Shown here: piece by piece, positions 11,696 through 22,649 of the stretch
Numbering within the stretch: position 1 is the first letter of the stretch
Layout: each line of letters begins with the position of its first letter
Origin: Aedes albopictus
Taxonomy: Eukaryota > Arthropoda > Insecta > Diptera > Culicidae
Assembly: GCF_035046485.1 (NCBI RefSeq)
Contig: NC_085138.1
Span: 275,881,694 to 275,945,693, forward strand
Direction of reading: 5' to 3'
DNA length: 64,000 nt
The notes under the pieces: model-generated
What the model was told of the DNA's origin: nothing
Seen by the model: only the letters and a program-made list of their open reading frames with translations
Databases searched by the model: none
Translations under genes and position numbers: made by a program

Positions 11696-14094
11696 CACAG
11701 TGGAAAAAATCGACCCAAAAACGGATCTTTTAACGCCGCTGGTTTCGGTACGTGAAGTTGACCCACAGACAAACAGACATATTACTTAGAAGAAAATTGC
11801 TTCAAAAACATCGTTTTGCATCTCACTAGCACCCTCTATAATGCTCAGTCCGAAGTATTCATTTGCAGGTGTTGTTTCCCTCGGCTCGATGTAACAATTT
11901 TGCAGGTGACGACTCCCCCGTGGCGTCATCCATTCAAAAAACATGAATGAAGGTTCATGATTGAGTCATTTTTTGTAAACATTGATCGGCGTCGCGTTCA
12001 TTTCTCTTCAAAATTGAGAGGTGATGTAGGCACAGCAGCGCCACCATGACACATGTGAGCAGTCCGAACCACACTTCATTTTCAAAATGACCGTTAAATC
12101 GTGCGAAGAATTCGATTAGAGTAGTATGTCTGTTTGTCTGTGGTTGACCGTTTCTGACGTAAAAAAATACGAGAAATCGATTGGTGCTAAATTCATTCAC
12201 CGCACGGCACGGGAAGTGGTCCATTTTGCCCCATTTTGCCCTTTTTTCATACAAGAAGAGATTCAAAATGTACTTTCAAACAACAAGCACAACTGTAGAT
12301 CGTTGAAAATAGCTGCAGGTATAATTAGAGATTCATAACATTCATAAAAATACAATAAAGATCCTTTTAAATGCTTATTCTGCCCCATATGCCCCCACAA
12401 CTGCTGGAAATGCACACTTTTACCTAATTATGAATGGATTTTTAATGTTACTGATTTGAAGTTGATTTTTTTGGTATAAACAAAAAGCGCTAAATCTTTT
12501 ATCACCAGAATCATCTTCGGGAGTTGTCCAATTTGCCCCATTTTGCCCTATTTTCATTGAAAAATGAGATTTAAAACGTATTTATAAGAAACAGATACTG
12601 CTAAGGAACGTTAAAATTAGTTTTTGGTGCAATTGGCAGCTAACAGTAATCATACTCGTATATGAAAGATATTTTCCCTATTTTACCCTACATGCCCCAA
12701 AAACTGCTGGATGATGAAATTTTTTGTATTGTTTTGTAACATCACTCTGCATCATGGTTGCAACATGAAGTCATTTTTGATACATACAAATACGGTTTAT
12801 CGATTAGCTTTAGAATCACGGGAGGGTACAAACAGCTGTCCATTTTACCCCAATTCGCCCTGATTTTTGTCGTCTCATGAATAAATTGATTTCTCGTGTT
12901 TGATTATGTCCGAATTCATCGACTTCTGGTACTGAAACCAATGTAATCAAAAGGACAGTAACTTGTAATATATGACTTTTTTCCAATTCTTGCTTTTGGT
13001 GGGGAACTGAGGGCAAAATAAGCATTAATCTTAATCTTAATATGTGGCAAATATGCTCAGAATTGATTAAATGTAGCATCTTTAATATATACATATTGGT
13101 ACTTTAAGACGGCCTATTTAATCAGTTTTGTTTATATTTGGCACATTTTATAAAATACTTATTATACCCTAATTCCCCATGAGAAGCTAAAATTATAGAA
13201 AAAGTCGTATATATGACTGCATTTTCGTTTACGTTGGTTTCAGCACCAATGAAAATGAGGGAAACTAATTTATTAATTTAATGAATTTATATATCAGCTT
13301 ATAATTCAGTACATAAAAAAGCAAGGCGAATGGGGGTAAAATGGACAGCTGTTTGTACCATTCCGAGAATGATTTTAGTATTAATCGATAAACCGCATTC
13401 GAATATATCAAAAATTATCTCATTTGTTTTGCAATCAGTGACATTGCAAAACCATACAAAATATGGTATTATCCAGCAGGTTTTGGGGCATATAGGGTAA
13501 AATAGGGAAAAGATCTTTCATGTACGCGTATAATTACTGTTAGCTGCCAATTGCACCTAAAACTAATGTTAACGTTCCTCAGCAGTATCTGTTTCTTATA
13601 AATACATTTTAAATCTCCTATGAAAATAGGGCAAAATGGGGCAAATTGGACAACTCCCGAAGATGATTCTGGTGATAATAGATTTAGCGCTTTTTGTTTA
13701 TGCCAAAAAATCAACTTCAAAACAGTAACATTAAAAATCTATTCATAATTAGGTAAAAGTGTGAATTTCCGGCCGTTGTTGGGGCATATGGGGCAAAATA
13801 AGCACTTGAAAGGATCTTTATTGTATTTTTATGATTGCTATGAACCACTAATTATATCTGCAGCTATTTTCAACGATCTACAGTTGTGCTTGTTGTTTGA
13901 AAGTACATTTTGATTCTATTATTGTATGAAAAAAGGGCAAAATGGGGCAAAATGGACCACTTCCCGTGCCGTGCGGTGAATGAATTTAGCACCAATCGAT
14001 TTCTCGTATTTTTTACGTCAGAAATGGTCAACTTCACGTACCGAAACCAGCGGCGTTAAAAGATCCGTTTTTTGGGTCGATTTTGCCCACTGTG
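11696..14094. mobile_element. 2.4-kb Transib-like foldback with CACAGTG ends
   Basis: It begins CACAGTGGAAAAAATCGACC, and its other end on the minus strand begins CACAGTGGGCAAAATCGACC. The inverted match continues for about 65 bp and then, with gaps, for the whole arm of about 1 kb. It is flanked by a perfect 5-bp duplication CACTG (11691-11695 and 14095-14099). The host foldback's other arm (about 10830) reads through this point uninterrupted. Each arm holds three diverged ~305-bp tandem units starting with a CCATTTTGCCCCATTTTGCC-like block (left arm near 12220, 12530 and 12836; right arm mirrored). The left arm carries a 379-bp MITE. The 5-bp duplication and CAC(A/T)(A/G)TG termini are known for Transib; no transposase is present. 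Confidence 0.75.
11764..12142. mobile_element. 379-bp MITE with 7-bp duplication, copy 1
   Basis: The ends CACAGACAAACAGACATA are perfectly inverted. They are flanked by GTTGACC on both sides (11757-11763 and 12143-12149). The mirror arm of the host foldback near 14030 has a single GTTGACC equivalent, confirming the empty site. The copy at 15091-15469 is the same length in the opposite orientation. A 7-bp duplication is unusual and recalls the P superfamily (Hoppel/1360-type), which is inference. Confidence 0.85.
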
Positions 14095-14234
14095 CACTGA
14101 TACACAACAAGTTGATGAACTTACAGTAAAAATTTGAGCATATTTGATGCCCTTTTCGAAAAGTTACAGCGAGTTGAACATTTTTTGAAAAGTGAAAATT
14201 TTACCTGTCCCAGTTATTTTGAGTATCCCCTGTA

Positions 14235-15090
14235 GTTATTGACGTGAAAAAAGGTTCACAAACTGTATCGTTAAAAAAAACCTTTGACGTTGGTGAAGGT
14301 TTTGGCGCAAAGGGCTTCCCTTGTGATTTGGTTTTGAAACTCGCCATTTTCATTTTTATTTGTTACTTACAAGCAACTTGCGCTCCGGGGGTTCTAACTT
14401 AACTGTTTCTGTACACAGAAAACAATTGTGTAGTTGCAGTAAACATGACCACACATTGCTTATGATGAAAAGTATTATAAGGTCACGTTGCAAGTGGAAA
14501 TGTTACATTCTCAAATTTATCCTAGTCTTGTTAACACATACGCAGTCATCAATTGGAAGAATACTGAAAAATAATAAAATCGATTAATTATAATTTTTCA
14601 ACTTCAGTAAGCATTATCTATTTTTCAACTTCTACAAGAATTATCTGAAATGTATTACAGCATTTAAGCGGCCGTGCCTACTGTGCAGCGTCATTGAATA
14701 CCAATGAACTAAACCGGTCACCTCTCGTTAACCACTACATGAAGTATGTGCTGTAGACGCGAAATCAAAACGTTGGGAGGAATTTCCCACTTTTATTCCG
14801 TTTCGAAAGCCTAGGTTCAAACGCCACTACTTGCTTTCTGGAAAAAGAACAGCAAAAACGAATCAAACAAGAACTTTATTGTAATTAATAAACGTCACAG
14901 TTCAAATCAGAACAAACTCATGAAATTAATCATGTCGAGTTCGTCACTCGCCAATAACAGAAACGATTAAAGGGGTTACATACCTTGCGGGAATATAAAA
15001 ATCGAAATTTTTATTGGATAATTTGAAAGTACACTAGCTAAACAATCCGCATTCTAAATTTTATAAAGATTGGAGCACTAGAACCAAAGA
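14235..15090. other. No recognised feature
   Basis: AT-rich non-coding sequence. A short AAAAGGTT / AACCTTT-type hairpin potential is present at about 14255-14290, but no element ends were identified. Confidence 0.45.
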
Positions 15091-15469
15091 CACAGACAAA
15101 CAGACATACTACTCTAATCGAATTCTTCGCACGATTTAACGGTCATTTTGAAAATGAAGTGTGGTTCGGACTGCTCACATGTGTCATGGTGGCGCTGCTG
15201 TGCCTACATCACCTCTCAATTTTGAAGAGAAATGAACGCGACGCCGATCAATGTTTACAAAAAATGACTCAATCATGAACCTTCATTCATGTTTTTTGAA
15301 CGGATGACGCCACGGGGGAGTCGTCACCTGCAAAATTGTTACATCGAGCCGAGGGAAACAACACCTGCAAATGAATACTTCGGACTGAGCATTATAGAGG
15401 GTGCTAGTGAGATGCAAAACGATGTTTTTGAAGCAATTTTCTTCTAAGTAATATGTCTGTTTGTCTGTG
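15091..15469. mobile_element. 379-bp MITE with 7-bp duplication, copy 2
   Basis: Same CACAGACAAACAGACATA ends, flanked by a perfect CCAAAGA (15084-15090 and 15470-15476). Exactly as long as copy 1 (11764-12142) and inverted relative to it. Near-identity of the two copies suggests recent activity of the family. Confidence 0.85.
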
Positions 15470-15614
15470 CCAAAGATACATTGCCCATTGTAACGCGCAC
15501 CCACCATAAGGATATGGCAAAGCGCGAAACTTTGAACGTGATTATCTCGAAATGATTTTTATAAAAAGTGCCGTTACGTTCATCACGATAACTTAAAAAC
15601 TATAGTTGACTATA

Positions 15615-15900
15615 AGAGGGCGAATGAAGCACGTTATAGACACGCGCAGAACAGACAGGACTCAGTCTTCCGGAAGAAGAAGCGCCAGCAAGACGAACGA
15701 GATCGCGAACCGATGTAAAAGCTGTAGGCTAGACTACTCCAAGAGATTGAGGAAGAGGTTGGCCGGTTGAGCAGATCAATTACCATGCGAGTTTCCAAAA
15801 GACGGTGAAAAAGCACTGGTGACAGCACTACACTGACTCATCACCAATATTTGGGAAAAGAAAGTCTTACCGGAGAAATGGATGGAAGGTATCGTGTACC
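15615..15900 (+). pseudogene. LINE ORF2 relic (pre-RT to RT start)
   Basis: Conceptual translation gives a basic stretch like those preceding the RT of RTE-type LINEs (KKKRQQDERDRE), then after stops and shifts a segment resembling the LPEEW..G.V.P block seen on the minus strand at 18094-17387. It is short, shifted and broken and ends at a MITE fragment. Confidence 0.45.
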
Positions 15901-15904
15901 CCAA

Positions 15905-16015
15905 AGTCCACGCTACATACAAATTTTGAAAATTTTGTATGAACGAAATACTACGAGGGAGGAGGGAGGGTCTGAGATGGCCAAAATTGAGTCTACGTAG
16001 TTTATGGACAGGCCC
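15905..16015. mobile_element. MITE fragment, GTCCATAAA-type end
   Basis: The right end reads, on the minus strand, GGGCCTGTCCATAAACTACG, followed on the plus strand by TAT. It belongs with 16389-18254, 17061-17225 and 808-967. The left end is missing. The next 370 bp (16016-16388) hold no recognised feature. Confidence 0.5.
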
Positions 16016-16493
16016 TATTGGGTTTTATTGACGGTCAAACTCGGTCTTTTATTCTTCATTTCATAAATAGACGGCTTTTCCATCTCGGATGTTTTCTTCA
16101 TTTAAGAATAGGCAGTCCTTATGAGGTTTGTACGTATAATACATTCTGCCATTCAACTAGATTGCCCGTTCATGGCTTTAAACTCAATCGGACTGATGAC
16201 CAATCCAGCTTAATGAAACGTTCGGCCTAATGGACTTCGGCATAACGCAGTCTTGCCTGGCATACTTCTGCTTAATAACCCATTACCCATGGCCTGATTG
16301 ATTACATTTCTTATAATAAAATTTCCCTTCTTTCAAACATAGGCTGTTCTTTCAAGTTTCAAGGGACTGCTCAAATAACCATCAGTATGGGCCTGTCCAT
16401 AAATTAAATACGTAGGGAAGGAAGGCATGACCAAAGTCTACGTTCCATACATACATACATTACAAACATACATTTATTTGTTGAACATCACAT

Positions 16494-18094
16494 TTAAGAC
16501 AAGACATAATCAACAATAGTACGCCACAATACTCGGTTTGTAGCTGCCGCTCTCCATCCTCGGTCGCGCCCAACGCTCGCCAGGTCAAGCTCCACCTGGT
16601 CCGCCCATCCTGCTCTTTGCGCTCCACGCCTTCTTGTGCCAACCAGATCAGTTGCAAACACCAGCTTTGCAGGGTTGTTGTCCGGCATTCTTGCAACATG
16701 CCCTGCCCACCGTATCCTTCCAGCTTTGGCCACCTTCTGGATGCCGGGTTCGCCGTAAAGTGCAGCGAGCTCGTGGTTCATTCTTCTCCGCCACACACCG
16801 TTCTCCTGCACACCGCCGAAGATCGTTCTTAGCACGCGTCGCTCGAAAACTCCGAGTGCTTGTAGGTCCTCCTCGAGCATGGTCCATGTCTCGTGCCCGT
16901 AGAGGATCACCGGTCTTATTAGCGTTTTGTACATGGTGCATTTAATGCGTGGGTGAATCTTTTTCGACCGCAGTTTCTTCTGGAGCCCGTAGTAGGCCCG
17001 ACTCCCGTTGATGATGCGCCTCCGAATTTCACGGCTCACGTTGTTGTCAGCCGTCAGTAAGGCGCCGTCCACAAATTACGTAACGCTCTAGGGGGAGGGG
17101 GGAGTCCGACCGAGCGTTACGGCCCATACAAAAATTTTAGTGTTTTCATACAGAAAAGTGTTACGAAGGGGGGAGGGGGGTCAAAAAATGCCGATTTTAG
17201 CGTTACGTAATAAATGGATGCAGCCTAATGATCCGAGGTCGACAAATTCCTCCACCACCTCGAAAGTATCTCCGTCTATCGTAACATTACTACCCAGACA
17301 GATCCGGTCGTTTTCGGTTCCGCCTACCAGCATGTACTTTGTTTTTGAGGCACTCACCACCAGTCCGACCTTTGCTGCTTCGCGTTTCAGGCGGGTGTAC
17401 AGCTCTGCCACCGTTCCAAATGTTCTGGCAATAATGTCCATGTCGCCCGCAAAGCACACAAATTGACCGGATTTTGTGAAAATCGTTCCCGGCTGTTGAG
17501 CGCGGCTCGTCGCATCACACCTTCCAGAGCGATGTTGAAGAGTAGGCATGAGAGTCCATCACCTTGTCTCAGTCCCCGGCAAGATACGAATAAACTGGAT
17601 AGTTCACCCGAAACCTTTACGCAGTTTTGCACACCGTCCAACGTTGCTTTAATCAGTCTGGTCAGCTTCCCAGGAAAGCCGTTTTCGTCCATGATTCTCC
17701 ATAGCTCTGCGCGGTCGATACTGTCGTATGCCGCTTTGAAGTCGATGAACAGGTGATGCGTTGGTACCTGGTATTCACGACATTTCTGAAGGATTTGCCG
17801 TACGGTAAAGATCTGGTCCGTTGTCGACCGGCCGTCGATGAAGCCGGCTTGATAACTTCCCACGAACTCATTCGTTTTAGGTGACAGACAACGGCGACGG
17901 AAGATGATCTGGGATAGCACTTTGTAGGCAGCATTCAAAATAGTGATCGCCATGAAGTTCTCACATTCCAAATGGTCGCTTTTCTTGTGAATGGGGCAGA
18001 TTACCCCTTCCTTCCACTCCTCCGGTAGCTGTTTGGTTTCCCAGATCCTGACTATCAGCCGATGCAGACAGGTGGCCAACTTTTCTGGGCCCAT
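16494..18094 (-). pseudogene. RTE-type reverse transcriptase, C-terminal half, inactive
   Basis: Reading 18094 to 16494, the translation shows RT blocks LPEEWKEGVICPIHKK, YQAGFIDGRSTTDQIFT, HLFIDFKAAYDSIDR and GLRQGDGLSCLLFN, then after a frameshift near 17500 the catalytic motif reads FAGD instead of the expected (Y/F)ADD. A 165-bp MITE then interrupts the frame just after the FVDLGSL block. The last 192 codons (17072-16494) hold the usual RTE tail domain: LYGHETWT, VLRTIFGGV and RWAGHVARM. The frameshift, the D-to-G change in the active site and the MITE all argue that it is dead. It has no relation to the GPCR gene downstream. Confidence 0.85.
17061..17225. mobile_element. 165-bp MITE inside the RTE LINE
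   Basis: The ends GGCGCCGTCCACAAATTACG and (other strand) GGCTGCATCCATTTATTACG both run into TAACGC. They are flanked by TAA (17058-17060 and 17226-17228). The LINE coding sequence resumes in register across the site, showing where the empty site was. The interior has G-rich runs next to GCGTTACG hairpin segments. Confidence 0.85.
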
Positions 18095-18284
18095 CTTGAT
18101 GAGTTCAGCTGCAATACCATCCTTACCAGCTGCTTTGTGGGTTTTGAGCTGGTGAATGGCATCCTTAACTTCCCTCAGCGTGGGAGTTGGTTCATTTCCG
18201 TCTACGTTCCATACATTTTTAAAAAATTAGTCTTTGTAATTTATGGACAGCGCCTAATTTGACTGCTGCTATATTTATAAATTA

Positions 18285-18692
18285 CACAGCGCAACATTTT
18301 TTTTTTGTCTCAAGAGCAAACTTGTATGTCTCTGACAGATTTTGGGCCGCTGAATCCGAACCCGGGCTCAGATTTGCTCCAGCACGTCACAATTTTGAGC
18401 TATACCTCAATTTATAGGGCAAAATATGCGATTTTGGGCTTTTTTGACTGCAAGCCATTAAGCATGGAATCATTTTTTTTGAAGCAATTCGTTAATTTAA
18501 ATGTTAATTGACCAAATCACCTTTTGATTGCTTAAAAAAATATTTCCATGCTTAATGCCTTGCAGTCAAAAAAGCCCAAAATCGCATATTTTGCCCTATA
18601 AATTGAGGTATAGCTCAAAATTGTGACGTGCTGGAGCAAATCTGCAAGTTTGCTATTGAGACAGACCAAAAGTCAATTTTTGTTACGCTGTG
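18285..18692. mobile_element. 408-bp Harbinger-like palindrome, shorter copy
   Basis: The ends CACAGCGCAACA and (other strand) CACAGCGTAACA are flanked by TTA (18282-18284 and 18693-18695). Nearly all of it is one inverted repeat; the arms include TTTTGAGCTATACCTCAATT and GCGATTTTGGGCTTTTTTGA. It is related to the 663-bp copy at 47670-48332 and lacks the latter's central ~200 bp. A 3-bp TTA duplication is typical of PIF/Harbinger. Confidence 0.85.
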
Positions 18693-18695
18693 TTA

Positions 18696-19014
18696 GGTAT
18701 TGATTTTTCTTTTTTGTGACCACTGTTCTACAGTATCTATAGGCGTTATAGTAGAAATCTTTCATTATATACTGCTCTTTCAAAATAAGTTGTCAAAATA
18801 TTGTCGGTAGTTCAACTGTCAGTATTTTTTGCAGAAATTTAAATTCCAAATGTTATTTAGGTAGTGATTTGCTTCAATCATTGATTACTAAAAATTTTAA
18901 AGAGTGCTTAGTTTCAAATCTGTTCACCAATCAAATTGAATTTTTTCGACTTTTTATTTTAAAGCCTGTAATAGTCGTATACAACTTTTATACTGATAAT
19001 AAACTTTAGCGGCC
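18696..19014. other. No recognised feature
   Basis: AT-rich, non-coding, between two palindromic elements. Confidence 0.5.
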
Positions 19015-20799
19015 CCACACTGGGGCAGGATTGAAAATACACGGAAAAAACTTCTAGCTCGTCGAGATGTCGAGATACTCATTTGGAGTCTTCAGAGAAA
19101 ATATTTCTATGGACATGGTCGATATTCTGAGCGGTAGGTAATTTTTCTTACGTTATTCGCATAAAAGTCCTATAATCCATTTTGGCCAAATTGCATTTTA
19201 GCGATATGGTGTCTTCGGCAAAGTTGTTCGGCTATTTGTGCTGAAAAAGTTTTCTGAAGACGTCAAATATCCAAAGCCTACTATTCTTGAGATATTGACC
19301 GATTTATAAAATACCTACCTAAAATCGATTTTTTTCGTTAAAATTCGTTTTTAAACAAATTCAATGTCCGTTTTCGAGTTATAATAATGAAAAATACTAA
19401 AATAAAACATACATCGGGGAAATTAGTTGGAAAAAAAATAAATATGGATTGATTTTATATAGAAAGTTCCCGAAAATCACGCAAAATGTATATAGGACGT
19501 TCTTGCAGTCGGGCAAGTTCGGGCAAGTTTTTTCATCGGCAATCACCTAAAAAATACATTAGCTTTCATGTAAAAAATTTTCACAGACATGATATCTAAT
19601 GATTTTTTCTAAATTGGGTTTAATGTTTAGTGTTTTGGGTAAATTAGTACAAAATTTATGGTCATAAAATACTACGTTTTAAGATGCCAAGTGAACCATG
19701 AAAAGTATGGATGCAACTCAGTCACAGGTTTAGTTGTTTCTAATCTCCAAACAAATTGTAAAACACAAAAATGTCCCGAACGCCAATGAAAGTATGCTTT
19801 GGTTTTATCATTAACGGCGTTGAGATAATTTAATATTCTAAATCTGCATGTCAAAATGAGCCGAAGTCCAAATTTTCATGAATTTTGGAGCCCGGGAACC
19901 TATTCAAAAATCAATTTGAAGTTTGTATGGGAGCGATTTCTCGCATCACCCCTCGTCGCAGTTTGTACTGGGCGGAGCTGTCAAGCAGTTGCCCAGCTGT
20001 CAAAAGGTGATTTCAAAAAATATCTTTGAAATTGATTTAAGGTACCAAAATAAAGTTCTAAAAATCTGAAAAAAGTCATAGTGGCTCAGAAAAAGGTGCT
20101 CTTTCGTATGAAATCAAAAAATCAATACATTTTTCAAAATTTAAAACCCAATTCTATGAACATTAATTTTGTACTAATTTACCCAAAACAGTAAACTTTG
20201 AACTCAATTTAGAAAAAAATCATTAAATATCATGTCTGTTTTACATGGAAGCTAATGTATTTTTAGGTGATTGCCGATGAAAAAACTTGCCCGAACTTGC
20301 CCGACTGCAAGAACGTCCTATATACATTTTGCGTGATTTTCGGGAACTTTCTATATAAAATCAATCCATATTTATTTTTTTCCAACTAATTTCCCCGATA
20401 TATGTTTTATTTTAGTATTTTTCATTATTATAACTCGAAAACGGACATTAAATTTGTTAAAAAAAATGCATTTTAATGAAAAAAATCGATTTTAGATAGG
20501 TATTTTATAAATCGGTTAATATCTCAAGAATAGTAGGCTTTGGAATTTTGACGTCTTCTGCAAACTTTGTCAGCATAAATAGCCGAACAACTTTGCCGAA
20601 GACACCATATCGCTAAAATGTAATTTGGCCAAAATGACTTATAGGACTTTTATGCGAATAACGTAAGAAAAATTGACTACCGCTCAGAATATCGACCATG
20701 TCCATAGAAATATTTTCTCTGAAGAGACCAAATGAGTATCTCGACATCTCGACGAGCTAGAGGTTTTTTCCATGTATTTTCAGTTCTGCCCCAGTGTGG
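19015..20799. mobile_element. 1.8-kb foldback element, CCACACTGGGGCAG ends
   Basis: The left end CCACACTGGGGCAGGATTGA pairs with the inverted right end CCACACTGGGGCAGAACTGA. The arms of about 650 bp (19015-19660 and 20155-20799) pair with high similarity around a 500-bp spacer with no coding content. Each arm contains GGTGTCTTCGGCAAAG (19208-19223; inverted at 20590-20605), shared with other foldbacks in this window. The flanks GGCCC / GACCC are only an imperfect 5-bp match, so the superfamily is left open. Confidence 0.8.
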
Positions 20800-21289
20800 A
20801 CCCCAGAGGTAAAGTCTCTCTAAACAAAAAAAAAAAAAAAATTAGCAGATTACTATAATCACGATGACTAGTTTTAAAGGTATCATGCGTTTTCATGAGC
20901 GTTTTCATCGATTGAATATTCAAAAATAACGTGAAAGAACAGTCTATGAATAAAAGAAGGCAAAATCATGATGAGTCTATTCTAAGATGAGTGCCATATA
21001 AGTTTCAATCAGTACAACAGAAAAGAACGACCCATATTTGAAAGAATAAAATATCTCAATGAAGCATCATGAATAACACTTTACCTCAAAAATCCATGAT
21101 AAGAAGGAATGCACAATATCAATGAGGTTTGAAAGTTTCCATGATCTTGATATCTTCGTCCGTTCGTATACTTTGTCAAATCATAGAAGCTCTAAGGAGG
21201 GAAAGATTATTGACCAGCTTTTCTAAAGTCTGCACATCGATATTCCTTTGTACTCAGGCTAACTTTTCGCTATTTCGTTCCAATGACTA
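20800..21289. other. No recognised feature
   Basis: AT-rich sequence starting with an 18-bp A-rich run (about 20824-20843). No frames or element ends recognised. Confidence 0.45.
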
Positions 21290-21502
21290 GAGAAGTGGAA
21301 CCATCTCGGCAGGGGTCCTATTTTGGGACTTTTCTGCTATAACTCAGCCAATTCTGAACTAATTGACACAATTTTTGGAACGCGATGTGATACATACAGT
21401 ATCTAGCCGTGTACAAAATTTCATGTCAATTGGTTTGGAATTGACTGAGTTATAGCAAAGAGTGCCCAAAATACCGGCCGCTGCCCAAGTGGTTCGCTAC
21501 CC
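21290..21502. mobile_element. 213-bp TA-flanked palindromic MITE, copy 1
   Basis: TA at 21288-21289 and 21503-21504. The arms are inverted (CTATAACTCAGCCAATT against AATTGACTGAGTTATAG). It belongs to the same family as 25936-26148 but is more diverged at the left end. Confidence 0.75.
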
Positions 21503-21564
21503 TACTTCGGAGAATGGAATTAATCAAGAAAATGATCAGGAACCAGTACTAAAAAAAGTATAAT

Positions 21565-21680
21565 AAATATCTCGGGGAAACGGTCCATTCGGGGTAATGT
21601 TTCGTTCGGGGAATCGTTTTTCGAGGTAAAAACTTTCGGGGAAGCTTCATTCGGGGAACTAGTTTTCGGGGAAATGTCGT
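21565..21680. repeat. Short tandem repeat, TTCGGGGAA units
   Basis: Six to seven degenerate copies of a 15-20-bp unit built around TTCGGGGAA(A). No coding function is apparent. Confidence 0.7.
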
Positions 21681-21984
21681 ATAATCGGGATTAACAGGGA
21701 TAACTACGAGTGGTACGATTTTCACGAAGCCCATTCATCTGCTTGATTTCACCGATTTTATCGATATTATAGGGGCTCTGACGAGAAAAGAACGCACCCA
21801 CCACCCCTGATTTCTATCGACGGTGGTGAAATCGAGGTACCGGGTGAATTCGACTGACACCAGCAGAGAAATTCAGAGATATTATGTCTCACATTATGAC
21901 AAGAAATAGAGCTTACTTTACAAAACTCGAACGAAGAAAGTTCACCGTCACACGAAGTTAACCATTCACAAAACGCTGCTTAGA

Positions 21985-22190
21985 CAGGTATTTCTCTATG
22001 GGCACGACGCGTCCTATGCGTGCAGAGGACCGACGCGCCCTTGGAATTTTCGAACGCAATGTGTTGCGTACCGTCTACGGCGGAGTGCAGATGGAAGACG
22101 GGACTTGGAGAAGGCGAATACACCACGAGCAACATTTTGATACAAATGGAGACGCTTGGTTGTCGATGCTGGTCGTGCATGGTCAGGGAG
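21985..22190 (+). pseudogene. LINE ORF2 C-terminal relic
   Basis: The translation contains ALGIFERNVLRTVYGGVQ followed by DGTWRRRIHHE, the same tail-domain signature as in the RTE pseudogene at 16494-17072 (GVFERRVLRTIFGGVQ). It is about 70 codons long, broken, and lies just upstream of GPCR gene A. Confidence 0.7.
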
Positions 22191-22649
22191 GGCCCAGCAT
22201 GTTTTTCAAATCAATGTCTGAAATCGCTGAAATAACGATGAAAATGCAAAATGCCTTTTTCGTGTCGTATCTAGCAAATACTAAAGGGATTTCACTTTGA
22301 AAGTCCCTTCGATAAAAGCTTGTTTGATTGTGAACGTTGAACATTATCCTAAATATAGTCTAACATTGATGAGCTATGGATTGAAATTAATATAAACTAA
22401 TGCTTTGTCCACGATGTATGACGAAATTACTCTTATTTTAATTGCAGGAAGTAAACCAATTACAATGAAAACCGGATTCAGTTTGCAACCGGAAGATGCA
22501 TCTCTTTTGAGAGTTCCTGCTCCACGATTCTTCTGGGCTGTGCCTGTTGCGGTAAAGTTTTACTCCAGACATAACGCGCCTCGAGATAAATCCATTACAT
22601 TTCCTTTTAATTACCTTCACAGATCAATACATCGCAACACTCCTACCCG

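Larger units (their letters stand above)
10703..14232. mobile_element. TA-flanked foldback element, interrupted
   Basis: The ends CAGGGGATACTCAAAATAAC and the matching inverted right end are flanked by TA (10701-10702 and 14233-14234). Without the insertion at 11696-14094 the element is about 1.13 kb and nearly wholly palindromic. The left arm from 10703 pairs with about 11480-11690 plus 14100-14232, and the palindrome centre at about 11331-11490 contains its own hairpin (ACCGTTTTTTAGAACCG). There is no coding frame. TA plus CAG ends suggest a Tc1/mariner-pogo affinity (inference). Confidence 0.8.
16451..18199 (-). mobile_element. 5'-truncated RTE-type LINE
   Basis: Non-LTR retrotransposon on the minus strand. 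A 15-bp target duplication GTCTACGTTCCATAC (16436-16450 and 18200-18214) bounds it. The 3' end has a short leader-less tail with ATGTATGTATG repeats instead of poly(A), as in RTE-clade LINEs. Only the C-terminal part of ORF2 (late RT and C-terminal domain) remains. JAM1-like elements of this clade are known in Aedes; that specific name was not verified. A 165-bp MITE (17061-17225) lies within. Confidence 0.8.
16389..18254. mobile_element. MITE split by an RTE-type LINE
   Basis: The left part 16389-16450 begins GGGCCTGTCCATAAATTAAA and the right part 18200-18254 ends, on the minus strand, as GGCGCTGTCCATAAATTAC. The 15-bp GTCTACGTTCCATAC occurs at the end of the left part and the start of the right part, so the two halves rejoin into a MITE of about 116 bp once the LINE is removed. 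Confidence 0.75.

Noticed and set aside
12126..12338. 70-103 codon frames in the 12-kb foldback (both strands)
   Set aside because: They span MITE-foldback borders and mirror each other because of the palindrome; no protein motifs.
21565..21680. CRISPR-like array (regular TTCGGGGAA repeats)
   Set aside because: Repeats are short and degenerate without unique spacers of constant length, in an insect genome context.
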